From the NCBI RefSeq assembly GCF_964355755.1, contig NC_092671.1:36165304-36225303 (forward strand): DNA of 60,000 nt, read 5' to 3'. A model generated the notes under the pieces. That model had not been told where the DNA came from. It worked only from the letters and a program-made list of their open reading frames with translations, and searched no databases. The DNA comes from Antedon mediterranea. Taxonomy: Eukaryota > Echinodermata > Crinoidea > Comatulida > Antedonidae. The stretch's first letter is position 1; each line of letters starts with the position of its first letter. Positions 25,901-40,200 of the stretch are shown piece by piece. The translations under genes were made by a program, and so were the position numbers.

Positions 25901-28167
25901 GTTTCTCATTGATGTCTTCCTATTCGTGTTCGTCACATATTGTTCACATATCCTTTGTGAACGTCCTTAATATACGTCCTAAACCTTGAGCATAATTTTC
26001 AAATTTCCTAGCCCAACTCATGTTCATTACCAAGGACCTAGACCCCAGCGGCATCTGCTTATCCCGTCGGGTGTCGGAACACTGATAAGGCCAACATGTC
26101 GGAAATATGTTTCATGTGGTGTAAACCAGTCTATATTAATGCTGCGTTTAACCCTCCTGTGGTGCAACATGCACCCATCCATTTTACTGAAATGTAGTGA
26201 AATATAAACGATATGCTAATTTCTAATAAAAATCAATTTGAAGTGATAATTTTAATCAATTTATTAATAAAATTGTGGTGATAACCAAAACAGTTTATGT
26301 CGGTACAAATAATTGATTCATCAAATTACGATAAATGTTAACGTATACAGTAGATTAGTTAGTTAACCACTAACAATACTGTAGGCCTAAAACTCTGTCT
26401 ACACTATCAAAGTAGTTTTACACCATGGTAGTGATATGCTTAAATAATATGGTAGTGATATGACATCATCATGTCCATATATGGGCACATCACATTTTTT
26501 TCACATAAAGTTTGATAGTGTAGACAGAGCTTTAGATTTGCGTTTGCGCCGCGTTTCAATACACCTTTTGCTTATTAGGAGTTTATTTGTACTTCAAAAT
26601 CGCATAACTCGCACCAACTGGATTATCATAATCGTGCTAAAATAAAACCACACCTGACCTTTAAGCAACCTTAATACTGCGGTATTGATATTACAGGCTT
26701 TATCCAAAAGTAACATTTAATCCTAATAATACTTTCTAATCTTCATCAAAGGATTAGCGATGATCGCCAGTAGAAATCTGACACAAACAAAGTTAATCAC
26801 ATCACGTCTTATTTTTTCTAATTCTGCAAGTATATAAACACAGATTACCGTTTGAAATCAATCATTGTTGTGGTTACGTGTAGGCCTAATTATAACAAGA
26901 TGATGTATCGTACTCTTAATAATAATACTGACCAGTGGCGTAACGGTTATGAGCGCTTACTAGCTAAACCCAGGGGCCCCGGATCTTATGGGGGCCCCTG
27001 CGCAGTGTCCAGAGGCATTAAATTAATGTCGAAAGGGGCTAAAAACACTCAGCGTTGGAGGACCACTTGGAGTTCTCAAACCATGGGCCTCAGGCCTCTG
27101 CGTTATGCCACTGATACTTATGTTCATCTTAGATCATTGAATCCTTTACTTAGTTCAGATTTCAATACCGGTAGTCGGTTTCGCGCCGTCAATGAAATCA
27201 TAATTTTTGTCTACGCTAATCTTTGGCACTTGGCAAGTATTTGCAGTTTGTAATGTAATTGTAATGAATTGGCACTGAAACCAAATGATATCATCTAAAA
27301 GCCGGATTTAGATTTTGAAAACGAGGCAACGATACAATTACATTAACTTAGTAGCTAGCGACTCGGGTATTGTGTCTAGTGAACGACTCGGGTATTGTGC
27401 CTAGTTCGCGACTCGGGTATTGTGTCTGGTATCTAGTGAACGACTCGGGTATTGTGTCTAGTGAACGACTCGGGTATTGTGTCTAGTGTCTAGTGAACGA
27501 CTCGGGTATTGTGTCTAGTGAACGACTCGGGCATTGTAGTATCTACATTAGTGAACGACTCGGGTGTTGTGTCTAGTGAATGACTCGGGTATTGTGTCTA
27601 GTGAATGACTCGGGTATTGTGTCTAGTGAACGACTCGGGTGTTGTGTCTAGTGAACGACTCGGGTATTGTGTCTAGTGAACGACTCGGGTATTGTGTCTA
27701 GTGTCTAGTGAACGACTCGGGTATTTTGTCTAGTGAACGACTCGGGCATTGTAATATCTACATTAGTGAACGACTCGGGTATTGTGTCTAATGAATTACT
27801 CGGGTATTATGTCTAGTGTCTAGTGAACGACTCGGGTATTGTAGTGTCTAGTGAACCTAAATTATATCAATCGGTTCTTGTTTGGTAATTTACCCCTACT
27901 GCCCACCCCTGCTACATTTCGACTGTGGACCTAATAGGTCCATGTTCCGACAGCGTCGATCAAACAGAGGTTTTATAAGAGACTAAAGTTCACCTTCTTT
28001 TGGTCTAAAGCTCTGTGAGAAGGTGTGAGATGCCAAAATATGGTAGGGATATGCCCAGATATGGTAGTGATATGATATGACATCATCATATCCATATATA
28101 GGCACATCACATCACATTTTTTGTCAAATAAAATTTGATAGTGTAGACAGAGCTTTAGATACTCCTA

Positions 28168-28201
<34 letters not shown>

Positions 28202-31200
28202 TTCATACTCATCCAAACAGCGAGTAACTCGCCAATTACAGGATGGATAAACTATTTAATAATTTATCGTGCTTATAAACTAAGTCTCATTTGAGGCTTA
28301 GGGAGTGGAGTTGAAAGAGTCATGAGTTACAACCCTGTACTAGGTCAGGATTGAACCCGGGACCTTGGGATTGGAAGGCAAGCACGTTAACCACCAAGCT
28401 ACAGCTCCACTACTTAAAACCTATAAAATGCAAACTCATCGCGTTTGAAGCGGAATCTTTATAACGATTCATACAGCGATAATTTAATTTCTTATAATTA
28501 CAATTCTCGATTAGTTGATATGAATATAATTTGTATTTACATCTGGGAAATGTCTACACATCGAAGGCTATTATAAATAGAAACTTATTTCAAAACCATT
28601 CATTAAATTTAAATTGTTTCAATACTTAACGAAGTAAGATATTACACAACTTCAAACTAACACATACTAGGCCTGATTGAAAAGTTGTCAAAATGTCGTA
28701 TTTAGCGATTTGGGGTTCTGATTCTGCTGGAATTTTAACCATGCAACTGTAAACCTTTTCAATTCTAGTTTTAATTTCCCTGGTAACAATTATGAATATA
28801 CACAAATATTAATAATATTAATTAAGTTATTACTATATTGTTTTTCCAGTTTGTACACGAATGGGCTCATTTTCGATGGGGTGTATTCGATGAGTACGCC
28901 GAGGACGACATGCCCGCGTTCTACATTGATTCCAACGGAAAAGCCGAAGCTGTACGCTGTGTTCTAGATGTGACCGGTAAGACGACGTCTTTAATTATTA
29001 ATATTAATAATATTAATTAGTGCAAATTTAAAGCTCTGTCTACGCTATCAACTAAATGAAAATCGTTACATTCTATCACGACCAAGTTTATCATTCTACG
29101 TAAGACTTTCAATTTATGAAATTAAATAAAACGTAATCACTTCTAATTACAATGAAAGGGTCTTTCACATCTGTTCCGGCACATTTCCGGTCCGGCGCCG
29201 GAAAATGCAATCGAACGTCAATGTTTCGTTTTCACACGCGGCTACGCGCATATCGATTGGCGCATAGCCGCGTGGAGCTTCGTGAAAACGAAACTCTAAT
29301 GTTCGATTCGTCGGACCGGAACCGTGCCGGAACAGGTGTGAAAGACCCTTAAAACGAATTATTAATAGATTAATATAACAACGTCTACTATTTATAGTGT
29401 CGATTCATTGAAAAAATACATTTGTCTACACTATCAAACTAGTTTGACAAAAAAAAGTGTGATGTGCTTAAATATGGTAGTGATATGACATCATTATGTC
29501 TATATAATGGGCACATCACATTTTTTGTCACATAAAGTTTGATAGTGTAGACAGGGCTTAAGACTTCTTTGTGAATAGTCTATTTAAACAAGCGGTAACA
29601 ATGTTTTAAGGTGCAATATAGCAGAACAAGAGAATGTGTCTATCATGTTTCTTTTGCTTTAAACGCTAAACTAAAGCTTTCTTTGGGTAAATGCTATCCA
29701 TCTCTTAAATCGTTACACATACACAATCTTCTGTCAAAAAAGACAAAAACTTGTATTAAGCCTTGCAGCAATGTTAAAAGAACTACCAAGGTTTAAATTT
29801 ATAAGATATACATTTCAATATAAATGTACTACTTGGAAAAGAATGAATTACACATCTATCGAACGTTACAGGGGACAACATATTGATCATCTATCACTTC
29901 TAAGTTACTACAGAACAAATAATTATATTAGTTAAACAAAAAACGTACGAATGAGTCATTCTTGACAATACTCATTAAAATAAACACTGCCCTTGGCCTA
30001 AAAATATCAATAATAATTATTTATATTATTCTTTATTAAGAAAATGACATGAATTGAACTTGGTTGATTCTTCTAGCAATACAATAAAACTTGATTTAAT
30101 CAATAAACTATGACTCATCCATACTAATTATAAAAATGTAGTATCTCTTAGTACTAAATCGAAAACGCGACCAAGTTCATCATTCTACGTAAAGCTCTAT
30201 CTACACTATCAAACTAGTTTGACAAAAACATGTGATGTGCCCATATATGGACATGATGATGTCACATTACTACCATATTTAAGCACATTACACTTTTTTG
30301 TCAAACTAGTTTGATAGTGTAAACGGAGCTTTAGAACTTGTAAATCGAAATCGTTATATTATAATCGAAATATTCCAACACGACCAAGTTAATCATTCCA
30401 CGTAAAACTCCTTTCAATTAAAGAAATTAAATAAAACGTAATCTCTCCTAATCACAATTAACACGAATTAACGGTAGTCCCTAAAGTCGTTCTAATTAGT
30501 GTAATGGAAACCTAATAGATTAATATAACAACGTCTACTAGTGTCGATTCATAGAAATACAATACATTGATAATTACATTTTGTCTACACTATCAAACTA
30601 GTTTGACAAAAAAATGTGATGTTTCCAAACATGGAAGTGATATGCCGAAATATGGTAGTGATATGACATCATCATGTCCATATACGAGCACATCACATTT
30701 TTTTCTCACATAAAGGTCGATAGTGTAGACAGGGCTTTATAAGATAGAATTCACATATTTAATTTATTTTATGTAAATTAGGTACCCTACGGAATATACG
30801 TACAGGAGGAGATTGTACGTATGGCACGGATGGGTTGCCAGATGGAGACTGCAGATTCGTTGATGACCGTAGTTCTACCAATTACGATGGTTCACTTATG
30901 TACAAGCAGTACCTACCAAAGGTATATACAACTATATACATTTTATCTGAAATGTACACGTATATATATTTATATGATATATTGTCCCCCAAAAACATGA
31001 AAAATGACGAATAATAAAATCAGACTCCAAATATGCCATTTTGCAGTTTTTTTAATAAAGTTATTTAATTCTGTAAAATAAAAACTAACGTATAAGCCTA
31101 CACTAACAACTATAGGTGCAGCGGTTTTGCGACCAGCATTCTTCAGGAGGATGGACAGCTAATTTGCATAATCGTCAGGCACCCAACAAACAAAACCAGC

Positions 31201-34200
31201 AGTGTGGAGGAAAAAGTGTTTGGGAGGTAAGCAGAATATATAACACAATAGAAACAATATTAATATTAATTGCTGACACACAAACAAAATAAAATAATAA
31301 GGCGTTACTATACTATAATATATAGATTTATAAAGCGCTTTTTCCAAAAAAAGACCAAAGTGCTGTACATTAATCAGAGCAGTATATAAAGCCAACTAGA
31401 ACATCTAAACTTATTCCTTAGGCAAAAAAAAACTTTTTTAACAAACTATACGCACATTAATAGGTAAATTATTCCATAACTTAGGTCCAATTACAGAAAA
31501 TGATTTATCTCCAAATAGTCTACTAGTTTTAGGAACAGCAAGACGAGTAATATCTTATGTGGATATTAAAACAATAATATAATAATTATATTAGGCTGGT
31601 AAATAAAATTAACTATCAATAGCCATAGACAATCTCTTTGTGAGTTTATCTTTTGCGGCAGAAAAACGGGATTTAAAATAAACTAAATTCGTAGTAGGTT
31701 TTTGAATGACAGTCTATCCTTCCAGGCTATTCACAAATCAAACAACCGATTGCATCTGAAAGGCTCAGCATAAAATCACATGTTTATCTTACAGGGTATA
31801 CATTTTAATAACGGATTAAAAACTAAGGAAGAACATACTAAGAAGGACATACACAAATGAAAGTCAAAAAAGAGACATTTCCTTCAAACCTTTGCGATCA
31901 GATCTAAAGAAATAATTATAAAAACGAACATCAGATTTTCCATTATCACATTTCCTTTGAAGGATTCTTCAAGTAATATACCTAGATGTTCAATTAAACT
32001 CAATTTATAGGTAGGAGAGTAAATGCAGTTATGAAGCGATTAATTTTGAATGTATACCTCTAGGTCTAAGATTACTTTGTTATTTAATAGAGAAAGTGAG
32101 TCATTTCATTGTGAACTAATCGTGTTTTAGTAGGTCACAGTGAAATCAAGAATAATTAGTTTTCATCAGCAACGAATAGAAACTGCATTTTCTAGATAGA
32201 GTTATATATACTAACTATAACAAAGTTCTTAAATTCTCTCCATGTAAAGGTTGCAACAATTTGTAATGCACACTTTCGGACAATGAATTAGATTTAAAAA
32301 AATCATCTATGTTTCAATGTATTCATATCTGTTTAAATACAACAACAAAAATATCTACAATTGTATTAATTTGTATTTATATACGTTTTTGACCTGTTTA
32401 CAAACAATGGCAACGCTGAAGAACTGACTATACTACTGAAATAAATTGATTATTCCAAATTGATTATTACTATAAATAGTATTTTTGATGTATTTTTCTT
32501 TGTTGTTTATTTTCATAATTATGCCAAGCAAAATTTCCATTTTAAAATGGACCAATAACATTTCTTGAATTTTGAATGGCTAAATATATGGTACCACCGT
32601 ACACAATCTACCACCAGTTATGGTAATGAGTTAATAATAATAATCTTTGTTTTCTTTAAGGTGATGAGGGACCACTTTGATTTTCAAAATGGTTTTAACC
32701 CATCGCTAGATACAGTTGGACTTCCAGAAGTTCCAACTTTCAAAGTGGTTCATCAACAAGCAAAACGAACTGTCATTGTGTTGGACGTGTCGGCAAGCAT
32801 GAAAGGGGAACCGTTGACGCAATTACGTCAGGTGAGACAAATGAAATAATATAACTATTATATAAGATACTGTACTTAATTATACCAAGGCAATCTAACA
32901 ACAGGACACTGAGTTCACCTTGCCAAAATAGGAACTCGTAACAGTCCTTTGATCTTATGTCTGGCTGCGACAAATACCAACAGTACTATTACTATGTACA
33001 TATTCTCTCTACGGCGCGCGATGTAGAACTAATCGTGTCGCAGCCACAGATGAACCCTTTGATCTCTGAAGTCATGTAGAATAAAACACCATTATGAAAA
33101 CAAAAAGTTGGATAGGAGAAAGCGTGTTAAACACAGGTGTTTAAAATATTTTTTACATAGTCATCCACAGAAGGTGACAATTTACATAAAACAGGTGGTA
33201 CAAAAGTGGTAACAGAGACAAAACTTTTACCGTTATACGTAAAACATTGTCCATGTAAAATATGCTTTGTCATTATATGACAAAATGGTAAAGAGAAACA
33301 TAAAATAATTTAAAAATCTACAATAACATCATGCGATACCAAAGAGTAAAAACACGGATTTTGTCCAGAATTTATTTTCAGTTTATTTGTTTATTTTCTA
33401 ATTCATTAAAACACATGATTTTATATATTTTATAGAATTACTTAATTACAGGTCTCGTGGATTCGGTTTTGTTTATTGTTTTAATAAATGTATAATGTAT
33501 TTTGTGAAATATACGCATCTTGAAAATGAAACAAGCGAATGATATAGGCTATGATATCATTTATGCCTTAAAGGCGTCTACGAAATGATTATCTCTTTGT
33601 ATGTAGAGTTATTCGCTTTGGACCAATTTCATGTCCCGAATGTATTGTGTCATAATTTACTGTAGCATTACACAATTATGACGTATTTCTGAACATCTGT
33701 TGTGGTGAATAAACTAAAAGATTAAATTACATTACAGAAATATTGGTATATACACATTTATTTGGGAAAACAAAGGCAATAAATACAAATTGTTTTTTCT
33801 ACTTCAAAAAAAATCTAGGCCAATGACTAAAAAAATAAGCAGATAAGCGAAATTGAAATCTCACACTGCTATTTTTGTTGAAGAAGAAAAAGTATTTAAA
33901 GTATAATCAAGCTGGATATCTTTTGAGTAGGCATATAGATGTTTTATAACTTTTTCACAATGTTCATAATACTAACATATACGATAGAGACTGGACTACG
34001 CATAGCTTTCGAGTCTAAAAGACACTCTGCGCACGCTCAGAAAATGCGAGATTAAGCGCAGTTTGTTTATTTTTGTTTGTTCGTTTGTTTTCTTTGTTTG
34101 TCTTTAGTTTAGATCCGTGTTCCTATGCATTTTCCAGGCTCTCTCTCTTATAATAATGTTTACCAACTTTAGTCATAAACATATAACAAATTCTAAAAAT

Positions 34201-37200
34201 TGAAATGTTTGAAGTTAGGTGACGCATAGTGGCTCTAAGGTGACTACTATTTACCCCGTTGGGATAGACAATACAATCAACAGAGAAATCTTTGATCGTT
34301 TTATTTATTTCCTCCACCATTCGTTAAATACCCAATAAACATAATCAAAGGATATATTAGACTCATTAAACTGTCTTAATTAGAGCAAAATTGCCACAAA
34401 AAACTGGCGTGTATTGTTCTCGGCGAAACATAGTATATTCTGTGGCTGACTTGCCCTTTGCTTCACCTTTTAGTTCCTCATCATAATGAATGCGCTCTTA
34501 AAGTTAATTCGGCAGATTAAATTTTAAAGCCTAGTCGTTAAATATGAATTCAAGTTTAACATAGTATATAAGAACACATTCCTAGATGTTGAGTCATACA
34601 TCAGGTAAACAGTAACGGTATTTTCCTTTAAGCGAATTCAATTAGTGTGTTTATAAACACGAGAAACTATCCACAATACAGCTTATTGATTAAGAGCGGA
34701 TATCAATTTGTAAAATAACCCAGGTGGATTTCAAGAAGGTATAAAACTTACCTATCAATAACAAGTTTCAATCTTACTTGTCAAGTTGCCATTGTTCAAA
34801 TTTAATTGAACAAAAAACTGAAGATGACATCACTTTCGCTGGACAGATAAAGATATAAAACACATCCCCCAACGGGTAGACATCAGTTAACTCTTTATTT
34901 CCCCCCCCCCCCCCCCCAAAAAAAAACACTATTAAGGATTAATATTATTTACTTTGGACTTTTGGGTTAAATCTTGCTTGAGGAACTTGGTGTGATATAA
35001 TTATGGGAATATAATGGTACAAACACAATTAAAAGTCTTTAATTCTTGTCAAACTTAAATGTACGTATTATACGGTTGCACTATTATGTAATAACGAATA
35101 AAGACAATACAGTAGCAACACCGCCTCGCCTAGTCTGAGTTCTACACGGAGTTTTGACTTGGTAAACAGATAAATATTTTGGCACATATGGCGTTTCATA
35201 CGTATACTACTTGAGCTTGTAAACAACCTATATCTATTACATAAAAATAAAAGCAACATAATCACTCATTAATATTCAAAGCATTCAATAAATGGAAACT
35301 TCAATAAAAGTCACATTGATACTGATGTCAGGGAAATGTTATTTAGCAAAAGAGACAATCATCAAGTTCTATCATCATTTTGCCCTGAAGTCAGGGAAGT
35401 TGGGTATTAACCCCACAGCAAAAATAGGATATGGGGATGTTATTAACTATTATAAGAGAAATAAAACGACTGAGTGAATCGTGGTTGAATCTGAGGTGAA
35501 GAATTGCATAATCATGGTAGATACGCAGTGATGTTTTAGAAAACCGCCACACATCATGATTTGTATAACGTTTGAAATAGATAAGATATAGAAAAAATGT
35601 TTATTGCATATTTTTCGATCTATACTGTAGGCTGCAAGTAATCTCATTACCAGCACGGCAGAAGATGGTGAACAAATTGGTATTGTGACATTCAGCCGTG
35701 AAGCTACCATTCGATCCCAATTGGTGACAATTAACGAGCGGACTAGATCGACACTTGTCACCAAACTACCGACGGATGCGTCTGGTGGTACGTCTGTTGG
35801 TGCAGGTATGGTACACATAAATCAGATACCCAATTCCAATTCTTTCTTTGATATGTTTTTAAAAAATGTTAATATAATTCTAACGTCTGGTTAAAATAAA
35901 TTTGTATGAGTAATTGTCATAATATGTTGGAATATACGGTGATAATTCTAAAATTAAACAGGAAAATTGTTGTTGACACGAATGTCAAAAAGAAACCGAT
36001 ACTTAACGTTAGTGACTAATGTTTACTAGCTGCCATGTGAATCGGTTGCTCGTGCGTAAGATAACTAACTGCTAGTGGTTCATTATGTTTATGACGTAGG
36101 TATTCTACGCGCATTTGATGTTCTCGGTATTAAACTCAACCAAGACTCGAAGGACACCGGCAACCTACTCGTAATTTCGGATGGTGCCGAAAATATCCGA
36201 CCACTTATCGAAGATCTTCAGGACAGGGTACGTATTGTCAATTGTGACGTCATACTGCATGTTCTGAGCACTTCCAGATTGGAAATAGGAAGTCTTATTT
36301 CATCGCATGCTTTTTTTTCAAACTCAATTTCCCATCGTCTCTTATAGTTCCATATGCACAATTTCCGTTCATATGTCAATCAATTGGTTTCCATGGAGAA
36401 TCAAAATATTGAACGCACATGGTCAAACAATATTGAATTATTCTTTAATAAACTTGACATATTAACAGTAGTTTCACCTGTATACTCGAGAGCTTCTACG
36501 TTATTTAGCATTTATTGCAAAGTTTCTATTCTATATATATATATTATATAGATCGCGACAAAGAATATCCACATCAACACCGTTGCTATTGGACCGACAG
36601 CTTCGCCAAATTTAGAGGTACTTGCTAATCTCACCAATGGTATGACGTTTTATCACACAACAGGAACTAATACTTTAAATGAAGCTTTTGGAACAAGTTT
36701 TAATAAAAATAAAGGTAATTAAGTCTCTAAGAAAATAAAGGTAATTAGGTCTTCAAGAATATGGAAAGAACAAATTTAATTGGCTAGATACGGTATAGCA
36801 TATGAAGATTATGCATATAAAAACAACTTGCACATGCATATTCACCAGATTGTGTTGCTGTCACTAGATACATCTCAACTGACTATTGCAAGTCAGTAAG
36901 ATACAAGTTCAGAGATAAGTATTTAATACACACCGATGCTTGTATCTAACTGACTTGAGAAAGTCAGTTAAGATGTATCGAGTAACAGCTGAGGAAGTGT
37001 GTGTACAGTTTAATCCTAGTAAAAACTAAAAACGGGTATTAAACAATATTTGTTTTACAGCTGTTCAAAACAGACCAATCTACCTATTTAGTGACGTGAT
37101 GACATTATTAGGAGGCGAGACATTGATTCGCACGGTCCAGATTGATAGAACAATTAACCGAAAAGCCGAGTTTATATTTGGGTTCGATCCATATTTTGCG

Positions 37201-40200
37201 AGCTTATCAATCGTCGTAATCAAACCAGATAGAACCGAAGTCACCAATACAGCAGACAATGTGTTCGGAGTACTTCGTGTCAAAGTTCAGAGTCCTGTTC
37301 AGGTGCGTACAATGTTGTGCGAGTTTGGGAAAATGCTAATTGGTTATGTTGTTATAAACCAAATTATTATTTCTCTAGTAGACTTGCCCCAAGTCTGTAT
37401 TTATTGTCTTTTTTATGTTATTCCACCAGTCGACGTTTCGATTTTTGTCTGAAAATACAAGTTTACAAGCTCAAGTAGTATACGTATGAAACGCCATATG
37501 TGCCATAATACTTTTCTGGAACCCACACTATATCTCTAGATACACACCACAACTCATATTCAAATGTCATCCTTCTAGTTATTTTCAAAAAAAGAAGAAA
37601 TTATTTTGCAAGAATAATCGGAAATCTCCGAAAACAACTATAGTTTAATAAACTTAATCCTGTTTTGACAAAAACTATAGAAATGTTTAGATATTTTAGA
37701 AACGTTAACACACTTTCGAATAATAGTTGCCTCTTAAATAAGGCTCATAAACCAACCACCAAAGATTCAATCTAAGCCCATTGACTCACTGACCAGTACT
37801 TAGTGATACACAAAGAATATATGATAATATTAATGGATTTTAGGTATTAGCAAATCGTATACAAGTCATAACCTTTCAGATCCACTTACTATAGATAGAA
37901 GCGGAAATCCATTAAAAATCTTACAAAAATAACTGGAAATACTATTAATTAGGATTAATCAGAACTCCGTGATGGCAAACAAAATATAAAATGCGTCCAC
38001 GCTTTTAAACTCAACACGAGGTAATACCTAACTGACATTGATTGAACAACAGATCATCTCCATCAATCTATAAATGAATACTAATACATTTTAACAATCT
38101 GGCTGTTTTGTAACATACAGGTTGGAAATTGGAGGTTTAGAATTCGCAACGACGATGCACAAAATCCAGCAAAAGTAACCGTTACAATCCAGTCGTTTTC
38201 TAGCGCTGAAGAAGATCCAATTGTTGCGACAGCATCGTGGAGCAGAATGGCGGTAGTTCCTCCAGAACGACAGGTTCTCTACGTCTATGTTTCAAAAGGT
38301 ATAGTTGACAACTGTTAAGGAACGTTTAATTAACAGGATTAATAAACCCCTCCCCCCGCGCCCCCTCTCAATATCTATCCCCACAATCTTGACGACTCCC
38401 TTAATTACTTGACCACTTCAAAGTAGATAAAGTCAAGTTTTTGGAACTGATGATTCAATATTTTTCTTACGATTTTCATCACTTTTGGCGTGAATTGCCG
38501 AGGGCTTATACATGACGTAAGCACACTCTAATAATAATAAATATCCTTTCACAGTAATTAACTGTCCAATTCCACAAATTAACCTCTCAAATAGCTATAT
38601 CTAGAATTAAAATTTATTACGGTCAAGTTCAATGAATATATAATCGTAAGAAGAATCCAGGATAGCTTAATGAAAGGCCATTAATAAGATTATGTAAGTC
38701 ACAGTCACCGATTTAATTTGCAATTTCTTATGAAATGTCCTTGCTTGGAGTAAGAACCTATAAAATACAGGTGATTCATCTACATTGTCATTTTATTTTA
38801 AAGGTGACATATAAATACCTAAATACACATCAGCTACAATCTACACTATGTTTTTCAATGTTATAAGAACCTATGAAATGAAATGCAATGATTCATTTTA
38901 AAGGTGAAATACATCTAAAACAATAGTGCGACAGCAGTCACTCTCCACACACAGTATACACTATGTTTTAATGTTATACCAGGCCTACAACTTACGTGTA
39001 GGCCTCAGTAAAACATAAAGCAACAACATATTCCATGGCCTAGTAGCCTATTAGTGGCATTTTTATGCCTAACTGATATTTATATCCTTTCAAAAAGTGT
39101 GTTTCTATTTACGTTATCCTCGCAGTAGTTTTCACCAAAATCTGCATCAAATACCCACGTTATGATGCAGCCATTCATCGTCATTTCCATCAAGTTTAAA
39201 TTTATAAACCAAATCGCCTATTCATCCTGTTTTATTTTAAAGTCACCCTGAGGCCACCGTTTCCTCTACAACTTGGGTTTAAATTACAATAATATATAAC
39301 CTCTTAATGACATTTTATTCTGGTCTTGTCACCACCAGAGTTGTGGACCAAGATATTCGGAATATAAGTTGTAAAGATATTTTAAGCAAACCTGTTATTT
39401 AGGTCATTAGACGTATTACAGTAATGCAATTGAACTATTTTCCTAATAACATTAATGTTTTGAGTGAAACAGCAAATCATGTCCAGTCATTCGACTCAAA
39501 GGTCCAACACATATATGGCACATTAAAGCTTGAATTTTTAATTCATAAATGTGATTTAAGCTATGGAAAGCCAAAGGTGACTAATTGTAACCGACCGGGT
39601 AACATAACATTATGTACACCATTATTAAGGTCAACTAGTCATTCGACTCAAATGTCCAACAAATTTATGGCAAATCTTTCTAAATGTTTTTATTCATAAT
39701 TGTGATACAAGCTATGGAAAGCCAAAGGTGACTAATTGTAACCGGCCGGGTAACATAACAAGTTCAGTGCACCTGTTTTGTCGACAAGTTCTGTAGCGAA
39801 TTTAGGGCGCCGGGTGGATAATCTAAAAATAACAATAATTAAAGCATCAACTCCAGTCATTATACTAAACATGATTCATTCAATAAACCAATAAGATATG
39901 ATTTATCAAAGTTCTTTATGCTTAAAATAATTACTTGTGAATATCCCATAATGATACCACACTTCATTAAGCCCCAGTGTCTGTGAGTCACAAACCCGAA
40001 TCCTATAGGATTCACACCCCGCATCTCAATAATAGTATTTCCGTGCGACCGAAATTCATTGATTGATTATTACAGTACTTTCATAATACTATGACGTCAG
40101 TGATCCGGTTCAAGAGGTGTTGCTTAAACCCGTCTAGTGTGTATCCCGTGCTAAGTTCTACATTCTCTTTTAATTGATAGTACGGTACGATAAGCCATTG

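Noticed and set aside
26852-27253. 133-codon ORF in CLCA intron 2
   Set aside because: It spans a short palindrome (CAGGGGCCCC...GGGGCCCCTG) and a transposon-like stretch (ACCAGTGGCGTAACGG). No domain recognised; probably a decayed repeat.
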